Assembly (NCBI GenBank): GCA_964550375.1
Contig: CAZJYX010000009.1
Span: forward strand, 1 to 64,000
Length of the DNA stretch: 64,000 nt
Direction: 5' to 3'
Origin: JAAYXS01 sp964550375
Lineage (GTDB): Bacteria > Planctomycetota > Phycisphaerae > UBA1845 > Fen-1342
A model generated the notes under the pieces. It was not told the origin of the DNA. It searched no databases and was given only the letters and a program-made list of their open reading frames with translations. The translations under genes and the position numbers were made by a program. Positions 35,114 through 43,344 of this stretch are shown here, one piece after another; positions within the stretch are counted from its first letter, which is position 1, and the number at the start of each line of letters is the position of its first letter.

Positions 35114-37069
35114 CTACGGCGACGGGTTGCCCAGCGCTTGCAGCCGGACCAAGGCCTGTTCAGCCTGGGCGGTATGACCGGCCCGCGTGAAGAGCAGCAG
35201 TGCCTGCCGCCAGTCTTCCCGGGCGGCCGCCAAGTCGCCGCGGCGCTCGTGCAGCCGGGCGCGGGCCGCGTAGGGCGCTCCGTACAAGGGCTCAATCGTC
35301 AGTGCGGTCGTGTAATCCGCCATGGCCCGCTCGTCGTCGCCCTGGACGGCGTAGGCCCGCCCGCGCCGGAAATACGCGTCGTAGTCGTTCGCCTCCAACG
35401 CCAGTGCAGCCGTCAGGTGCTCCACGGCTTTGGCCCCATCGCGCCGCGCGGCGTGCCAGCTTCCCAGGCGCATGTGGGCCAGGTAGCAGTTCGGCTCGCG
35501 TTCCAGTGCCGCTTCGAACAGTGTCCGGGCTCGTTCGCCGTCGCCGGCACGGTCGGCTTCGTCGCCCATCCATACCCACAGTTCGGCGGTGTAGTCGATG
35601 CGTTCCTCGCAAGACGGTCCCGGCAGGCTGGTTACGACGCCCACGAGCAGTGCCGCTCCCGCCGCCCACGCCACGCGCTGCCAGTGCCGGGCTTGCAGCA
35701 ACTGCACGGCCGCCGTCAGGCCGCCGGCGGCCAGCAGCACTACCACCGGCACCACGGGGATGCGATACCGGCCGCTGACGAACACCAGGATGATCGCGGC
35801 CGGCACCAACGTCAGCAGCAGCAGGAAGGGCCACGGCACACTCCGCCAGCGGAGCACCAGTCCCGCCACCGCCAGCGGGAAGACGAGCCCCCACGGGAAC
35901 CCGAAGCGACCCACCTTCCACACCGCCGCCCACAGCAGCACCGACCACTCTCGAAAGATGTATACGTCCAGGTTGCGCGGGACCTCGCGCCCGTTGAAGA
36001 ACTGGGCCGTCTTGTGTGCTAGTCCCGCGATGAAGTCCAGTGGCTGCTCGGCGGCGTATCGCCACGTCCGCCGTGCCAGCTCCTCTGAGTGCTCCAGCGT
36101 GGCCGCCCAGGTGAAGGTCCGGTCGGGCTGGAGCCGCGGCTCAACTATGCTGAACCAGCGCGTCGTGCCCGGGCGGGCGGTCAGCGTGTGGCAGCGCGCG
36201 GGGTTGTTGCCGATGTGCAGGTTGATGCCCCCGGCCACCGGCAGGAACTTGTAGCGCTCGAAGACGCGTTCGCAGGCCACCGCGATGGGCACGGCAATGA
36301 GCGCGAAGCCGACCGCCGCAAGCGCCAGGCGTAGCAGCAGGCCGCGCCACGCCCGGTGCTCTCGCAGGTGTACCAGCGCCACCCATACGCCGGCCGCCGC
36401 AACGAACGGTAGAAAAGTGGGCCGCACCGTCGTCGCCAGCGCGCCGCAGAAGCCCAACACAAAGGCCATCAGCGGCGACTGCGTCCGGGCGGCGCGCAGG
36501 ATGATCAGCAGAAGCACCACCGAGCAAAGCGCCGCCCAGCCCGCGACAAGAAGCTCCCCCTCGTAGAAGAACGCCGGCCCGTAGAACGTCAGCAGCAGCC
36601 CGGCCAGCACACCGGTCCGGCGGTCAAAGACACGCGTGCCCAGATACCCTGTGAGGGCGCACGTCAGCGCGCCAACGGCCGCCTGGCAGATCTTAGCGAA
36701 CAGGATCGACGCGCCGCTGAGCTTGTACAGCCCCGCCAGCACGAACGGGTAGAAGAACGGCTGCCAGAAGAACTGGTACCCGAGCTTGCCCTGCTCAGCC
36801 AGCTCGCGCGCGGTGTTGTCATACGTGCGCGAGTCCACAATCGGCAACGTGAACGTTGGGTTGTCGGAGCTTTCCCACAAATACAGCAGCCGCACGGTCA
36901 GCGCCAGCAGGAACAACCCCGCGCCCACCCAGAGCTCGCGGCTGCGCCACAGCGCGGGACGCGCCGCGGCACGCGAATCGGCCGGGGCGTTGGGGCGCCG
37001 GCCACGATTAACCTGGCGCCCTGCGATCGCGCGCGGCGGACTGCTACGGTCTTTCCGGTCAGCGGACAT
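35114..37069 (-). CDS. GT39-type membrane glycosyltransferase with C-terminal TPR repeats
   Basis: A 651-residue inner-membrane protein. An N-terminal basic tail (1-45) is followed by about ten membrane helices (46-440). The first periplasmic loop has VDSRTYDNTARELAE, the acidic motif of the ArnT/PMT (GT39, GT-C) fold, and FWQPFFYPFVLAGLYKLSGAS. The C-terminal 190 residues hold about four TPR units (EEADRAGDGERARTLFEAALEREPNCYLAH type, AVEHLTAALALEANDYDAYFRRGRAYA). GT39 enzymes move sugars from polyprenyl phosphates to proteins or lipids. The TPR tail may bind the acceptor. A TAGAAT box six bases before the ATG suggests a leaderless message. Confidence 0.82.
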   Translation of the reverse strand: MSADRKDRSSPPRAIAGRQVNRGRRPNAPADSRAAARPALWRSRELWVGAGLFLLALTVRLLYLWESSDNPTFTLPIVDSRTYDNTARELAEQGKLGYQFFWQPFFYPFVLAGLYKLSGASILFAKICQAAVGALTCALTGYLGTRVFDRRTGVLAGLLLTFYGPAFFYEGELLVAGWAALCSVVLLLIILRAARTQSPLMAFVLGFCGALATTVRPTFLPFVAAAGVWVALVHLREHRAWRGLLLRLALAAVGFALIAVPIAVACERVFERYKFLPVAGGINLHIGNNPARCHTLTARPGTTRWFSIVEPRLQPDRTFTWAATLEHSEELARRTWRYAAEQPLDFIAGLAHKTAQFFNGREVPRNLDVYIFREWSVLLWAAVWKVGRFGFPWGLVFPLAVAGLVLRWRSVPWPFLLLLTLVPAAIILVFVSGRYRIPVVPVVVLLAAGGLTAAVQLLQARHWQRVAWAAGAALLVGVVTSLPGPSCEERIDYTAELWVWMGDEADRAGDGERARTLFEAALEREPNCYLAHMRLGSWHAARRDGAKAVEHLTAALALEANDYDAYFRRGRAYAVQGDDERAMADYTTALTIEPLYGAPYAARARLHERRGDLAAAREDWRQALLLFTRAGHTAQAEQALVRLQALGNPSP

Positions 37070-37075
37070 ACGGCC

Positions 37076-37081
37076 ATTCTA
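37076..37081 (-). promoter_or_regulatory. -10 box six bases before the GT39 start (leaderless type)
   Basis: On the minus strand TAGAAT is followed by GGCCGT and the ATG. No Shine-Dalgarno site fits in between. The -35 region is poor. Confidence 0.45.
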
Positions 37082-37219
37082 GCAGAATGCGCTCGTTTGG
37101 TCTGACGCGGCGGCAGTCCGGCGCGTGGCAGTTCTGGCGGGTGGAAGGGCGTGGGAGTCCGGCCTGTGCCCACCCGCCGGCCCAGGGCCAGCGCTACTTG
37201 CCCGGCGTACTGCCAAGGC

Positions 37220-37771
37220 CTACTTGCGCTTGAGGATGGCGCGCCAGCCGGAGTGATAACCTGTTGCGCCGTTGGCGGTTGACACGGCGCGCACGTCCTC
37301 GACGACGTAGAAGCAGTCGGCGTCGATGGCGCGGGCCTGTCGCACGACGGACCGAATACGACGTCGGCCGGTCGTTATGAACAACTCGAAGACCGCGCCA
37401 TCCCGCCCGCGGCCTTCGAACTCAGTGACGCCGCTGCCGGCGGCGCGCAGGGCCGCGGCAATTTCCGGCCCGCGCCGCGTGAAGATCTTTACCGCCTGGC
37501 GACCGATCGACAGCCACCCCTCAACCGTCAGCCCCACGTAATTGCCGGTGGCGAATCCCAGCGCGTAGAAGACCACATAGATTGGCTGATCCAGGCTGCC
37601 GAGCACCTTGGCCGCCGCGAGCACCCAGATCAGGACTTCGAAGAAACCAAGGACCCAGGCAATCAGACGGCGATTCTGCACAATCATGACCGTGCGAATC
37701 GTGCCCAGTGATACGTCGCCGATCCGTGCCACGAAGATGGCCAGACACGTGAGTGCCACCGACCATGTCAT
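37220..37771 (-). CDS. UPF0316/DUF2179 family membrane protein
   Basis: A 183-residue protein. The start at 37771 follows GGAGA. Three N-terminal membrane helices (residues 3-75: ALTCLAIFVARIGDVSLGTIRTV, AWVLGFFEVLIWVLAAAKVL, IYVVFYALGFATGNYVG) match the UPF0316 (YebE-like) pattern, followed by a DUF2179-type cytoplasmic domain (IFTRRGPEIAAALRAAGSGVTEFEGRGRDG). The final loop FYVVEDVRAV is typical. The family is widespread and of unknown role; DUF2179 domains are thought to bind small ligands. Confidence 0.78.
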   Translation of the reverse strand: MTWSVALTCLAIFVARIGDVSLGTIRTVMIVQNRRLIAWVLGFFEVLIWVLAAAKVLGSLDQPIYVVFYALGFATGNYVGLTVEGWLSIGRQAVKIFTRRGPEIAAALRAAGSGVTEFEGRGRDGAVFELFITTGRRRIRSVVRQARAIDADCFYVVEDVRAVSTANGATGYHSGWRAILKRK

Positions 37772-37889
37772 TGTTGTTTCTCCAGTGCATCCCGGCGCCG
37801 CGCGCCACGCGGCGCAGCGGGACACAAGGGCGGAATCATGCCGTCGGCGAACCTGCTGGGCAAGGTCGGCGTGTGCAATAGGTTATGCG

Positions 37890-37910
37890 GATTCGATCAG
37901 TCTGATAATC
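37890..37910. promoter_or_regulatory. Inverted repeat in a divergent promoter region
   Basis: A perfect ATCAG-T-CTGAT palindrome (37896-37906) is extended outwards by GATT and AATC. It lies between the divergent UPF0316 gene and the small lipoprotein gene. A possible minus-strand promoter, TTATCA and TAACCT with a 17-base spacer, overlaps it, so it may be an operator. Confidence 0.4.
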
Positions 37911-38042
37911 GGCGTGGCGCTTGACCATGACGTGGTGGTGCAGCTAAGGTCCGCGTGGCTTCGCGTGGCACGCCGTCAACGGGCGGCGCTGTCTGGCGCT
38001 GGAAGGCCCCCTGCGAGACGGGGTGGAAGGAGAGGTTGGTCA

Positions 38043-38264
38043 ATGGCACACAGACGAATGAGCTTCATGAGGCGGGCCGCCGTCGTGGGAATGCTGGGGA
38101 CGGTGCTGCAGTTCGGTGGGTGTCGGTTCAGCGAATTCGAGGCGACATTGACGCTCCAGAGCCGCGACGTGGCGGAGTTGCTGGTCCGCTCCTGGCTGCT
38201 GACGCCGCTGGAAGAGGCCATCAACGCCGGCATCGACCGTCTTTTCGACAAGCTTGAAGGATGA
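38043..38264 (+). CDS. Small exported protein, probable lipoprotein
   Basis: A 73-residue protein preceded by GGAAGGAGAGG. Residues 1-26 are a signal sequence (RRAAVVGMLGTVLQFGGC) with a lipobox-like FGGC. The mature part is FSEFEATLTLQSRDVAELLVR and a short helical end. The family was not recognised, though small proteins of this type are frequent in planctomycetes. It lies 137 bases before the DUF481 gene on the same strand. Confidence 0.6.
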   Translation: MAHRRMSFMRRAAVVGMLGTVLQFGGCRFSEFEATLTLQSRDVAELLVRSWLLTPLEEAINAGIDRLFDKLEG

Positions 38265-38401
38265 CGTGGCAGAGCGGACGGTCGACTGCCGGGCAGTTTG
38301 GGCAGCGCTCGGCCGGTGCGGCGGTTGAGTGCACCGGTCACGCGGCGGCGCACGCCGGACAGGGTCGCCGTGGCTTGGCTGGCACTGAGGGAGCGAGGGT
38401 C

Positions 38402-39487
38402 ATGAGAACCACAGGAACTATGTGCGGCGTTATGGCGGTCCTGGTGCTGCTGGCGCTCTGTGCCTCGGCAGATGTCGTCACGCTGACGGACGGCAGCCGG
38501 GTGCTGGGTACAGTGCAACGACTGCAGGACGGCAAGCTGATTATGGAGACGCAGTTCGCCGGTACGCTGGAGATCGACGCGAGCCTGATCGAGACGATTG
38601 CCACGGACGCGCCGGTGAACGTCGGCGTCGACACGGGTGACCGGCTGATGGGGCCGATCGAGTGGAAGCCGGAGTTCGGCGCGGCGCTGGTGCAGACGGA
38701 GCTGGGCGGGATTCCGGTGGCTGTCGAACGGATCGACGCAATCTGGCCGCAGGGTGGCAAGAGCCCGGAAGTGCTGGTCATGGAGCAGCAGATCGAGCAG
38801 GTGAAGGAGGAGATGAAGAAGGCGCGCGGCAAGTGGGCGCTGCACATCGAATTCGGCCTGCTGTCTCAGGAAGGCAACACGGAGAAGTTCCAGGCGCGTG
38901 GCGGGATCGAGGGGCGGCGCACGACCGACCGTGACCTACTGCGTCTGTACGTAACCGCGAACTACGCCGAGACCGGCGACGCGCGCGACAGTTCGGAGGT
39001 GATCGGTGGAGCGTACTACGAATACCTGTTCACGAAGAAGTTCTTCGGGTACGCGCGCAGCGAGTTCGAGTACGACGAGTTCGAGAATATCGAGCTGCGC
39101 AGCACGGTGGCGCTGGGTGCCGGCTACTACTGGCTCAAGAAGGAGAAGCACGAGTTGAAGACGCGCGGCGGTATCGGCTACCTGCACGAAACCTACCTGG
39201 ACGACACGGACTCGAAGAACGCGGCCCAGGCCGAGCTCGCTCTGGACTACCGCCTGGACATCAACAGTTGGCTGCGCCTCCAGCACGGTACGGTCTACTA
39301 CCCGACGTTCGACAGTGTGCGCGACTACCGTCTGGTGTCCGACAGCGCGCTGATCTTTCACCTGACCGAAGACCGGCTGATCAACCTCAAGCTCGGCGCG
39401 CGGTACGCATACGATTCCATGCCGGAGGGCGGCGCCGAGCGGCTGGACCAGACGTATTACGCCAACATTCTGGTAAGCATCGAGTAA
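38402..39487 (+). CDS. DUF481 outer-membrane barrel protein (YdiY-like)
   Basis: A 361-residue exported protein. The start at 38402 follows GGGAGCGAGG and gives a short signal peptide ending CASA. Residues about 25-125 are a beta-rich region with VVTLTDGSRVLGTVQRLQDGKLIMET, a pattern often found before DUF481. A short charged helix (EQQIEQVKEEMKKARGK) follows, then the DUF481 barrel (about 145-361) with HIEFGLLSQEGNTEKFQ, YEYLFTKKFFGYARSEFEYDEF and ending in YANILVSIE. The family is predicted to form outer-membrane barrels of unknown function. Confidence 0.8.
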   Translation: MRTTGTMCGVMAVLVLLALCASADVVTLTDGSRVLGTVQRLQDGKLIMETQFAGTLEIDASLIETIATDAPVNVGVDTGDRLMGPIEWKPEFGAALVQTELGGIPVAVERIDAIWPQGGKSPEVLVMEQQIEQVKEEMKKARGKWALHIEFGLLSQEGNTEKFQARGGIEGRRTTDRDLLRLYVTANYAETGDARDSSEVIGGAYYEYLFTKKFFGYARSEFEYDEFENIELRSTVALGAGYYWLKKEKHELKTRGGIGYLHETYLDDTDSKNAAQAELALDYRLDINSWLRLQHGTVYYPTFDSVRDYRLVSDSALIFHLTEDRLINLKLGARYAYDSMPEGGAERLDQTYYANILVSIE

Positions 39488-39712
39488 CTCGCGCGGCGAT
39501 CCTTGAGAGGTGCAGCCGGCATCCCGCCGGGCGGGCGCGTGACCGTTCAACGCCTGGCGGTCGGGGATGCGCGGGTGAGAGGTGTGCGGACACGCGTGGC
39601 CGGCGGCCTGACGGCGCGTCAATTTCGCGTTTTCCGACCAGTGGACTTGCATAAGCCCCCCGGTTGACGCTACGTTCCGTTTCTTTCACAGCTCAGCTTG
39701 AGCGCGAGCGAC

Positions 39713-39718
39713 TAGAAT
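39713..39718 (+). promoter_or_regulatory. -10 box six bases before nuoA (leaderless type)
   Basis: TAGAAT is followed by CTGGGC and the ATG of nuoA. No Shine-Dalgarno site fits. This may be the promoter of the whole complex I operon. Confidence 0.45.
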
Positions 39719-39724
39719 CTGGGC

Positions 39725-40216
39725 ATGGAAATGGTACCGACACAGTTCGGATTGCTGCTGGCGGCGGGCGGGTTCGGCACTGTCGCCATCCTTATTATTG
39801 CGGGCATCGGGATCAGCGCAGCCTTCCTGGTTGTGGCCCATGTTATCGGTCCTAAACGGCACGGACCCGTCAAGGATGATACCTACGAGTCCGGCATGGA
39901 CCCGATCGGCGACGCACGCCGCCGGTTCAACGTGCGTTTCTATCTCGTCGCCGTCATGTACCTGGTATTCGGCGTCGAGGTGCTATTCCTCTATCCGTGG
40001 GCGGTGCTGCTGCCGCAGATGCGGGCCGGGCTGACGGCCGGGCAGGAAGCGGCGGCGGCGGAGCAGCCGGCGTCTGAACTGGCCACCTGGGCCGGTGAAC
40101 TGGCCGCGGCCGGCTACGGGCCCGGCTTCATGTTCGGCGCCATCCTGGTGTTCTTCCTGCTGCTGCTGGTGGGTTTTGCCTACGAGTGGCGCAAGGGGAT
40201 CTTCCGATGGGACTAG
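39725..40216 (+). CDS. nuoA: NADH-quinone oxidoreductase subunit A
   Basis: A 163-residue membrane subunit of complex I with three helices (about 12-34, 78-98, 135-155). The conserved segment KDDTYESGMDPIGDARRRFNVRFYLVAVMYLVFGVEVLFLYPWA is present, broken here as YESGMDPIGDARRRF and FGVEVLFLYPWA. NuoA helps form the quinone-entry region. A polar Ala/Glu-rich insert lies between helices 2 and 3. It is the first gene of the 14-gene nuo operon, and its stop overlaps nuoB. Confidence 0.96.
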   Translation: MEMVPTQFGLLLAAGGFGTVAILIIAGIGISAAFLVVAHVIGPKRHGPVKDDTYESGMDPIGDARRRFNVRFYLVAVMYLVFGVEVLFLYPWAVLLPQMRAGLTAGQEAAAAEQPASELATWAGELAAAGYGPGFMFGAILVFFLLLLVGFAYEWRKGIFRWD

Positions 40217-40812
40217 ACGCGCAGCGGCCCGTGGCGGGGCCGGCCGGTGAAGGTGGCTACGTGGTGACCCGGCTCGACCAGGTCGTGGACTTGGTCCGCA
40301 AGCACGGGATCAACTGGGCCCGCCGGCACAGTCTGTGGCCGATGCCGTACGCCACGGCCTGCTGCGGCATCGAGCTGATGGCGACGGGCTGCAGCCGTTA
40401 CGACGTGGCCCGGTTCGGGATGGAGGCCATGCGGTTTTCGCCGCGGCAGTGCGATGTGCTGATTTGCGCCGGCCGGGTGGTGATGAAGATGATGCCGGTG
40501 ATTCAGCGGATCTACCTGCAGATGACGGAGCCGAAGTGGGTGGTGGCTATGGGGGCGTGTGCGTCGAGCGGGGGCGTGTTCGATACGTACGCGGTTGTGC
40601 AGGGGATAGACCAGTTCTTGCCGGTGGATGTCTACGTGCCGGGCTGTCCTCCCCGGCCGGAGACGCTGATTGAAGGCCTGATGGCGATACAGCACATTGT
40701 TACTGCTGACGGGTTGAAGAGCAGCCGCGAGCGTGGTCGCGGGCTGCGGATGGTGGCGCAGCCGCCGCGTCAGCCGGTCGAGTTGGGGCCGGGTTTCGGC
40801 GGCCAGGGCTGA
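40207..40812 (+). CDS. nuoB: NADH-quinone oxidoreductase subunit B
   Basis: A 201-residue peripheral subunit that carries the terminal iron-sulfur cluster N2 next to the quinone site. Cluster cysteines are seen in ATACCGIE, GACASSGG and VPGCPPRPE. The ATG at 40207 follows AAGGGGAT and overlaps the end of nuoA by 10 bases. The C-terminal 30 residues are a polar tail. Confidence 0.97.
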   Translation: MGLDAQRPVAGPAGEGGYVVTRLDQVVDLVRKHGINWARRHSLWPMPYATACCGIELMATGCSRYDVARFGMEAMRFSPRQCDVLICAGRVVMKMMPVIQRIYLQMTEPKWVVAMGACASSGGVFDTYAVVQGIDQFLPVDVYVPGCPPRPETLIEGLMAIQHIVTADGLKSSRERGRGLRMVAQPPRQPVELGPGFGGQG

Positions 40813-40863
40813 TTCGCCGCCGGCCGCTGCGTGTGGATGGCAGAGAGCGAGGAGAGGCGGGTC

Positions 40864-41397
40864 ATGGCGACCCAGACGTGTATTGAGTTGCTTCAGGAGC
40901 GCTTCCCCGAGTTGGGGCTTGAGGCGCGGGCGTTATGCACGTACCTGGACGGCCGGGATTCCGGGCAATGGTGCGTGCATGTGCCGGCCGAGCGCCTGTT
41001 GGAGGTGCTGCGTTGTCTGCGTGACGACGAGCGCAGCCGGTTCGAGCAGCTCTGCGACCTGACCTGCGTTGATTACATGAACTACCCCGGGGCGACCGAC
41101 CGGTTTGGCGTGATCTACTCTCTGCTGAGCCTGACGCACAATCACCGGTTGTGGGTGAAGGTGTTCGTCAACGATCCGGAGCCGGAAGTGCCTTCGGTGA
41201 CGTCGCTTTGGCGCGGCGCGGAGTGGCCGGAGCGCGAGGTTTACGACCTGTTTGGCATTCGCTTCGCGGGTCACCCCGACTTGCGGCGCATCGTGTTGCC
41301 GCAGAATTTCGCCGACCACCCGTTGCGGAAGGACTACCCGCTGCGGGGCAAAGGCGAGCGTGAGGCGTTTGAAGTGGTCGGGCGCGACAGCGCCTGA
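40864..41397 (+). CDS. nuoC: NADH-quinone oxidoreductase subunit C
   Basis: A 177-residue peripheral-arm subunit (30 kDa subunit type). Motifs include DLTCVDYMNYPG, FGVIYSLLSLTHNHRLWVKV, SLWRGAEWPEREVYDLFGIRFAGHPDLRRI and HPLRKDYPLRG, cited in pieces. It is separate from nuoD, not fused. The start at 40864 follows GAGGAGAGGCGGG. Confidence 0.95.
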   Translation: MATQTCIELLQERFPELGLEARALCTYLDGRDSGQWCVHVPAERLLEVLRCLRDDERSRFEQLCDLTCVDYMNYPGATDRFGVIYSLLSLTHNHRLWVKVFVNDPEPEVPSVTSLWRGAEWPEREVYDLFGIRFAGHPDLRRIVLPQNFADHPLRKDYPLRGKGEREAFEVVGRDSA

Positions 41398-41422
41398 CCG
41401 GCCGCGGTGAGGACCGCCGTCC

Positions 41423-42679
41423 ATGAGCATCTCATACGACATTCGACCGTCCGAGCTGGTCCGCGAGGAGGGCAGCGAGGATCGCTGGACGCTGAACTTC
41501 GGGCCGCAGCACCCGGCGACGCACACCACGTTGCGGCTGGTGCTGGAAGTCGAGGGTGAGCGCGTGGTGCGGTGCACGCCCGACATCGGCTTCCTGCACA
41601 GCGGGTTCGAGAAGCTGGGCGAGCATCTCAACTATAACCAGTACGTGGTCGTGACGGACCGCATGAACTACGTCTCGCCCATGGCGAACAACATCGCCTG
41701 GCACACTGCCTGCGAGAAGCTCTTCGGGATCGAGTTGACGCCGCGCTGCAAGGTCATTCGCACCATTTGTGCCGAGTTGGCCCGCATCCAGGACCACCTG
41801 GTGTGCATCGGCTGCACGGGGCTGGACCTGGGGGCCTTCACGGCGTTCATGTACGCCTTCAATGCGCGCGAGTTCGTTAACGATCTGTTCGAGGAGTTGT
41901 GCGGGCATCGGTTCACGGTGGGCTACACGCGCGTCGGCGGCGTAACGCACGACATTCCGCCGGGCTGGACCGAGCGCGTGCTGTATTTCACGCAGCAGCA
42001 TCTGCCGCCGGCGCTCAAGGACGTGGACGACCTGTTGCTGCGCAACCGCATCTTCATTGAGCGCGTGAAGGGCATCGGCGTGATCAGTCACGATGACGCC
42101 ATCAACTGGTCGCTGACCGGGCCGATGGCCCGGGCCAGCGGCGTGCGGCGTGATCTGCGCAAGGACGAGCCCTACCTGTGCTACGCCGACAACTGGGACG
42201 GCCAGGGCAGCCCGGCAGTGCAGTTCAAGGTGCCGGTGGCGTCCGGCGGCGACGTGTATTCGCGCTTCCTGGTGCGCATGGAAGAGACGCGCCAGGCCTG
42301 CAAGATCATCGAGCAGGCCGTGGCGATGCTGCCGGAGGGGCCGGTGAACGTGCTGGCGGATGAGAAGGCCGCCTTGCCGGACAAGCGCGAGATCTACTTC
42401 TCGATCGAGGGGCTGATTCACCATTTTGAGAAGATCATGACCAACCGTGGCTTCACGCCACCCGTGGGTGAGGCGTACGCGGCGAACGAGACTCCCAACG
42501 GCGAGTTGGGCTTCTACCTGGTTTCTGACGGCGGGAACGCGGCCTACCGGGCGCGCTGCCGGCCGCCGAGCTTCATCAACTACCAGGTGTTTCCCACTCT
42601 GATTGAAGGACATCAGATCAGCGACGTGCCGGCGGTGTTGAACAGCATCAACATCATTGCGGCTGAGCTGGATCGCTAG
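41423..42679 (+). CDS. nuoD: NADH-quinone oxidoreductase subunit D
   Basis: A 418-residue peripheral subunit (49 kDa type) that forms the quinone cavity with NuoB. GPQHPATHTTLRL near the start holds the His involved in quinone reduction, and the DIGFLHSGFEKLGEH, YNQYVVVTDRMNYVSPMANN and PVNVLADEK segments are family features. Length is normal. Confidence 0.97.
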   Translation: MSISYDIRPSELVREEGSEDRWTLNFGPQHPATHTTLRLVLEVEGERVVRCTPDIGFLHSGFEKLGEHLNYNQYVVVTDRMNYVSPMANNIAWHTACEKLFGIELTPRCKVIRTICAELARIQDHLVCIGCTGLDLGAFTAFMYAFNAREFVNDLFEELCGHRFTVGYTRVGGVTHDIPPGWTERVLYFTQQHLPPALKDVDDLLLRNRIFIERVKGIGVISHDDAINWSLTGPMARASGVRRDLRKDEPYLCYADNWDGQGSPAVQFKVPVASGGDVYSRFLVRMEETRQACKIIEQAVAMLPEGPVNVLADEKAALPDKREIYFSIEGLIHHFEKIMTNRGFTPPVGEAYAANETPNGELGFYLVSDGGNAAYRARCRPPSFINYQVFPTLIEGHQISDVPAVLNSINIIAAELDR

Positions 42680-42702
42680 CGCGGCGTCTGTGCAGGAGGA
42701 GT

Positions 42703-43281
42703 GTGGCGGTGGCCTGGCAGGCGATTGATCGCAAGACCGTGAGCGAGGCGGAGCTTGGTCCCGGGCTGAGTGCGGCGACCAAGGAGAAGATTCGCGGTTT
42801 CTTCCCGCGCTACCCGACCAAGCGCGCGGTCCTGCTGCCGGCCCTGCACATTGCCCAGGACGAGTTGGGCTACTGCTCGTTACGGGCGATGCGCGAGATT
42901 GCCGAGCTGCTCGAGATTTCTCCGGCGGCGGTCATGGATGTCGTGACCTTCTACACGCACTTCTGGACCCATCCAAAGGGTCAGAAGACGATCATGGTCT
43001 GTCGCTCGCTGTCCTGTGAGCTGATGGGCGGCCGGGAGGTGCTGGCGGCGCTCAAGGAGAAGCTCGGCATTGATGAGCACGGCACCACGCCCGACGGCCG
43101 CTACTCGCTCATGACGGAGGAGTGCCTGGCCGGCTGTGACCACGCGCCCTGCATGATGATCAACGAGCGGCGGTACAAGCACGTGCAGGTGGAGGATCTG
43201 GACCGGATCCTGGCGGATCCGGACAACGACAAGCTGGAGACCCCGCGCAGCGACCTGTTCGACGCGGCCCGGCCCCAATAG
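42703..43281 (+). CDS. nuoE: NADH-quinone oxidoreductase subunit E
   Basis: A 192-residue subunit of the NADH-oxidising module with a thioredoxin-like 2Fe-2S domain. Ligands are visible in VCRSLSCELMG and EECLAGCDHAPCM. The start is a GTG with AGGAGGAGT upstream. It passes on electrons near the flavin site in NuoF. Confidence 0.95.
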   Translation: MAVAWQAIDRKTVSEAELGPGLSAATKEKIRGFFPRYPTKRAVLLPALHIAQDELGYCSLRAMREIAELLEISPAAVMDVVTFYTHFWTHPKGQKTIMVCRSLSCELMGGREVLAALKEKLGIDEHGTTPDGRYSLMTEECLAGCDHAPCMMINERRYKHVQVEDLDRILADPDNDKLETPRSDLFDAARPQ

Positions 43282-43344
43282 GGCGGCCGGCTGGAAGGCT
43301 GCGCGGGCTGCCATGAGAGCATTCGGCCTACGCCGGTGGAAGAG

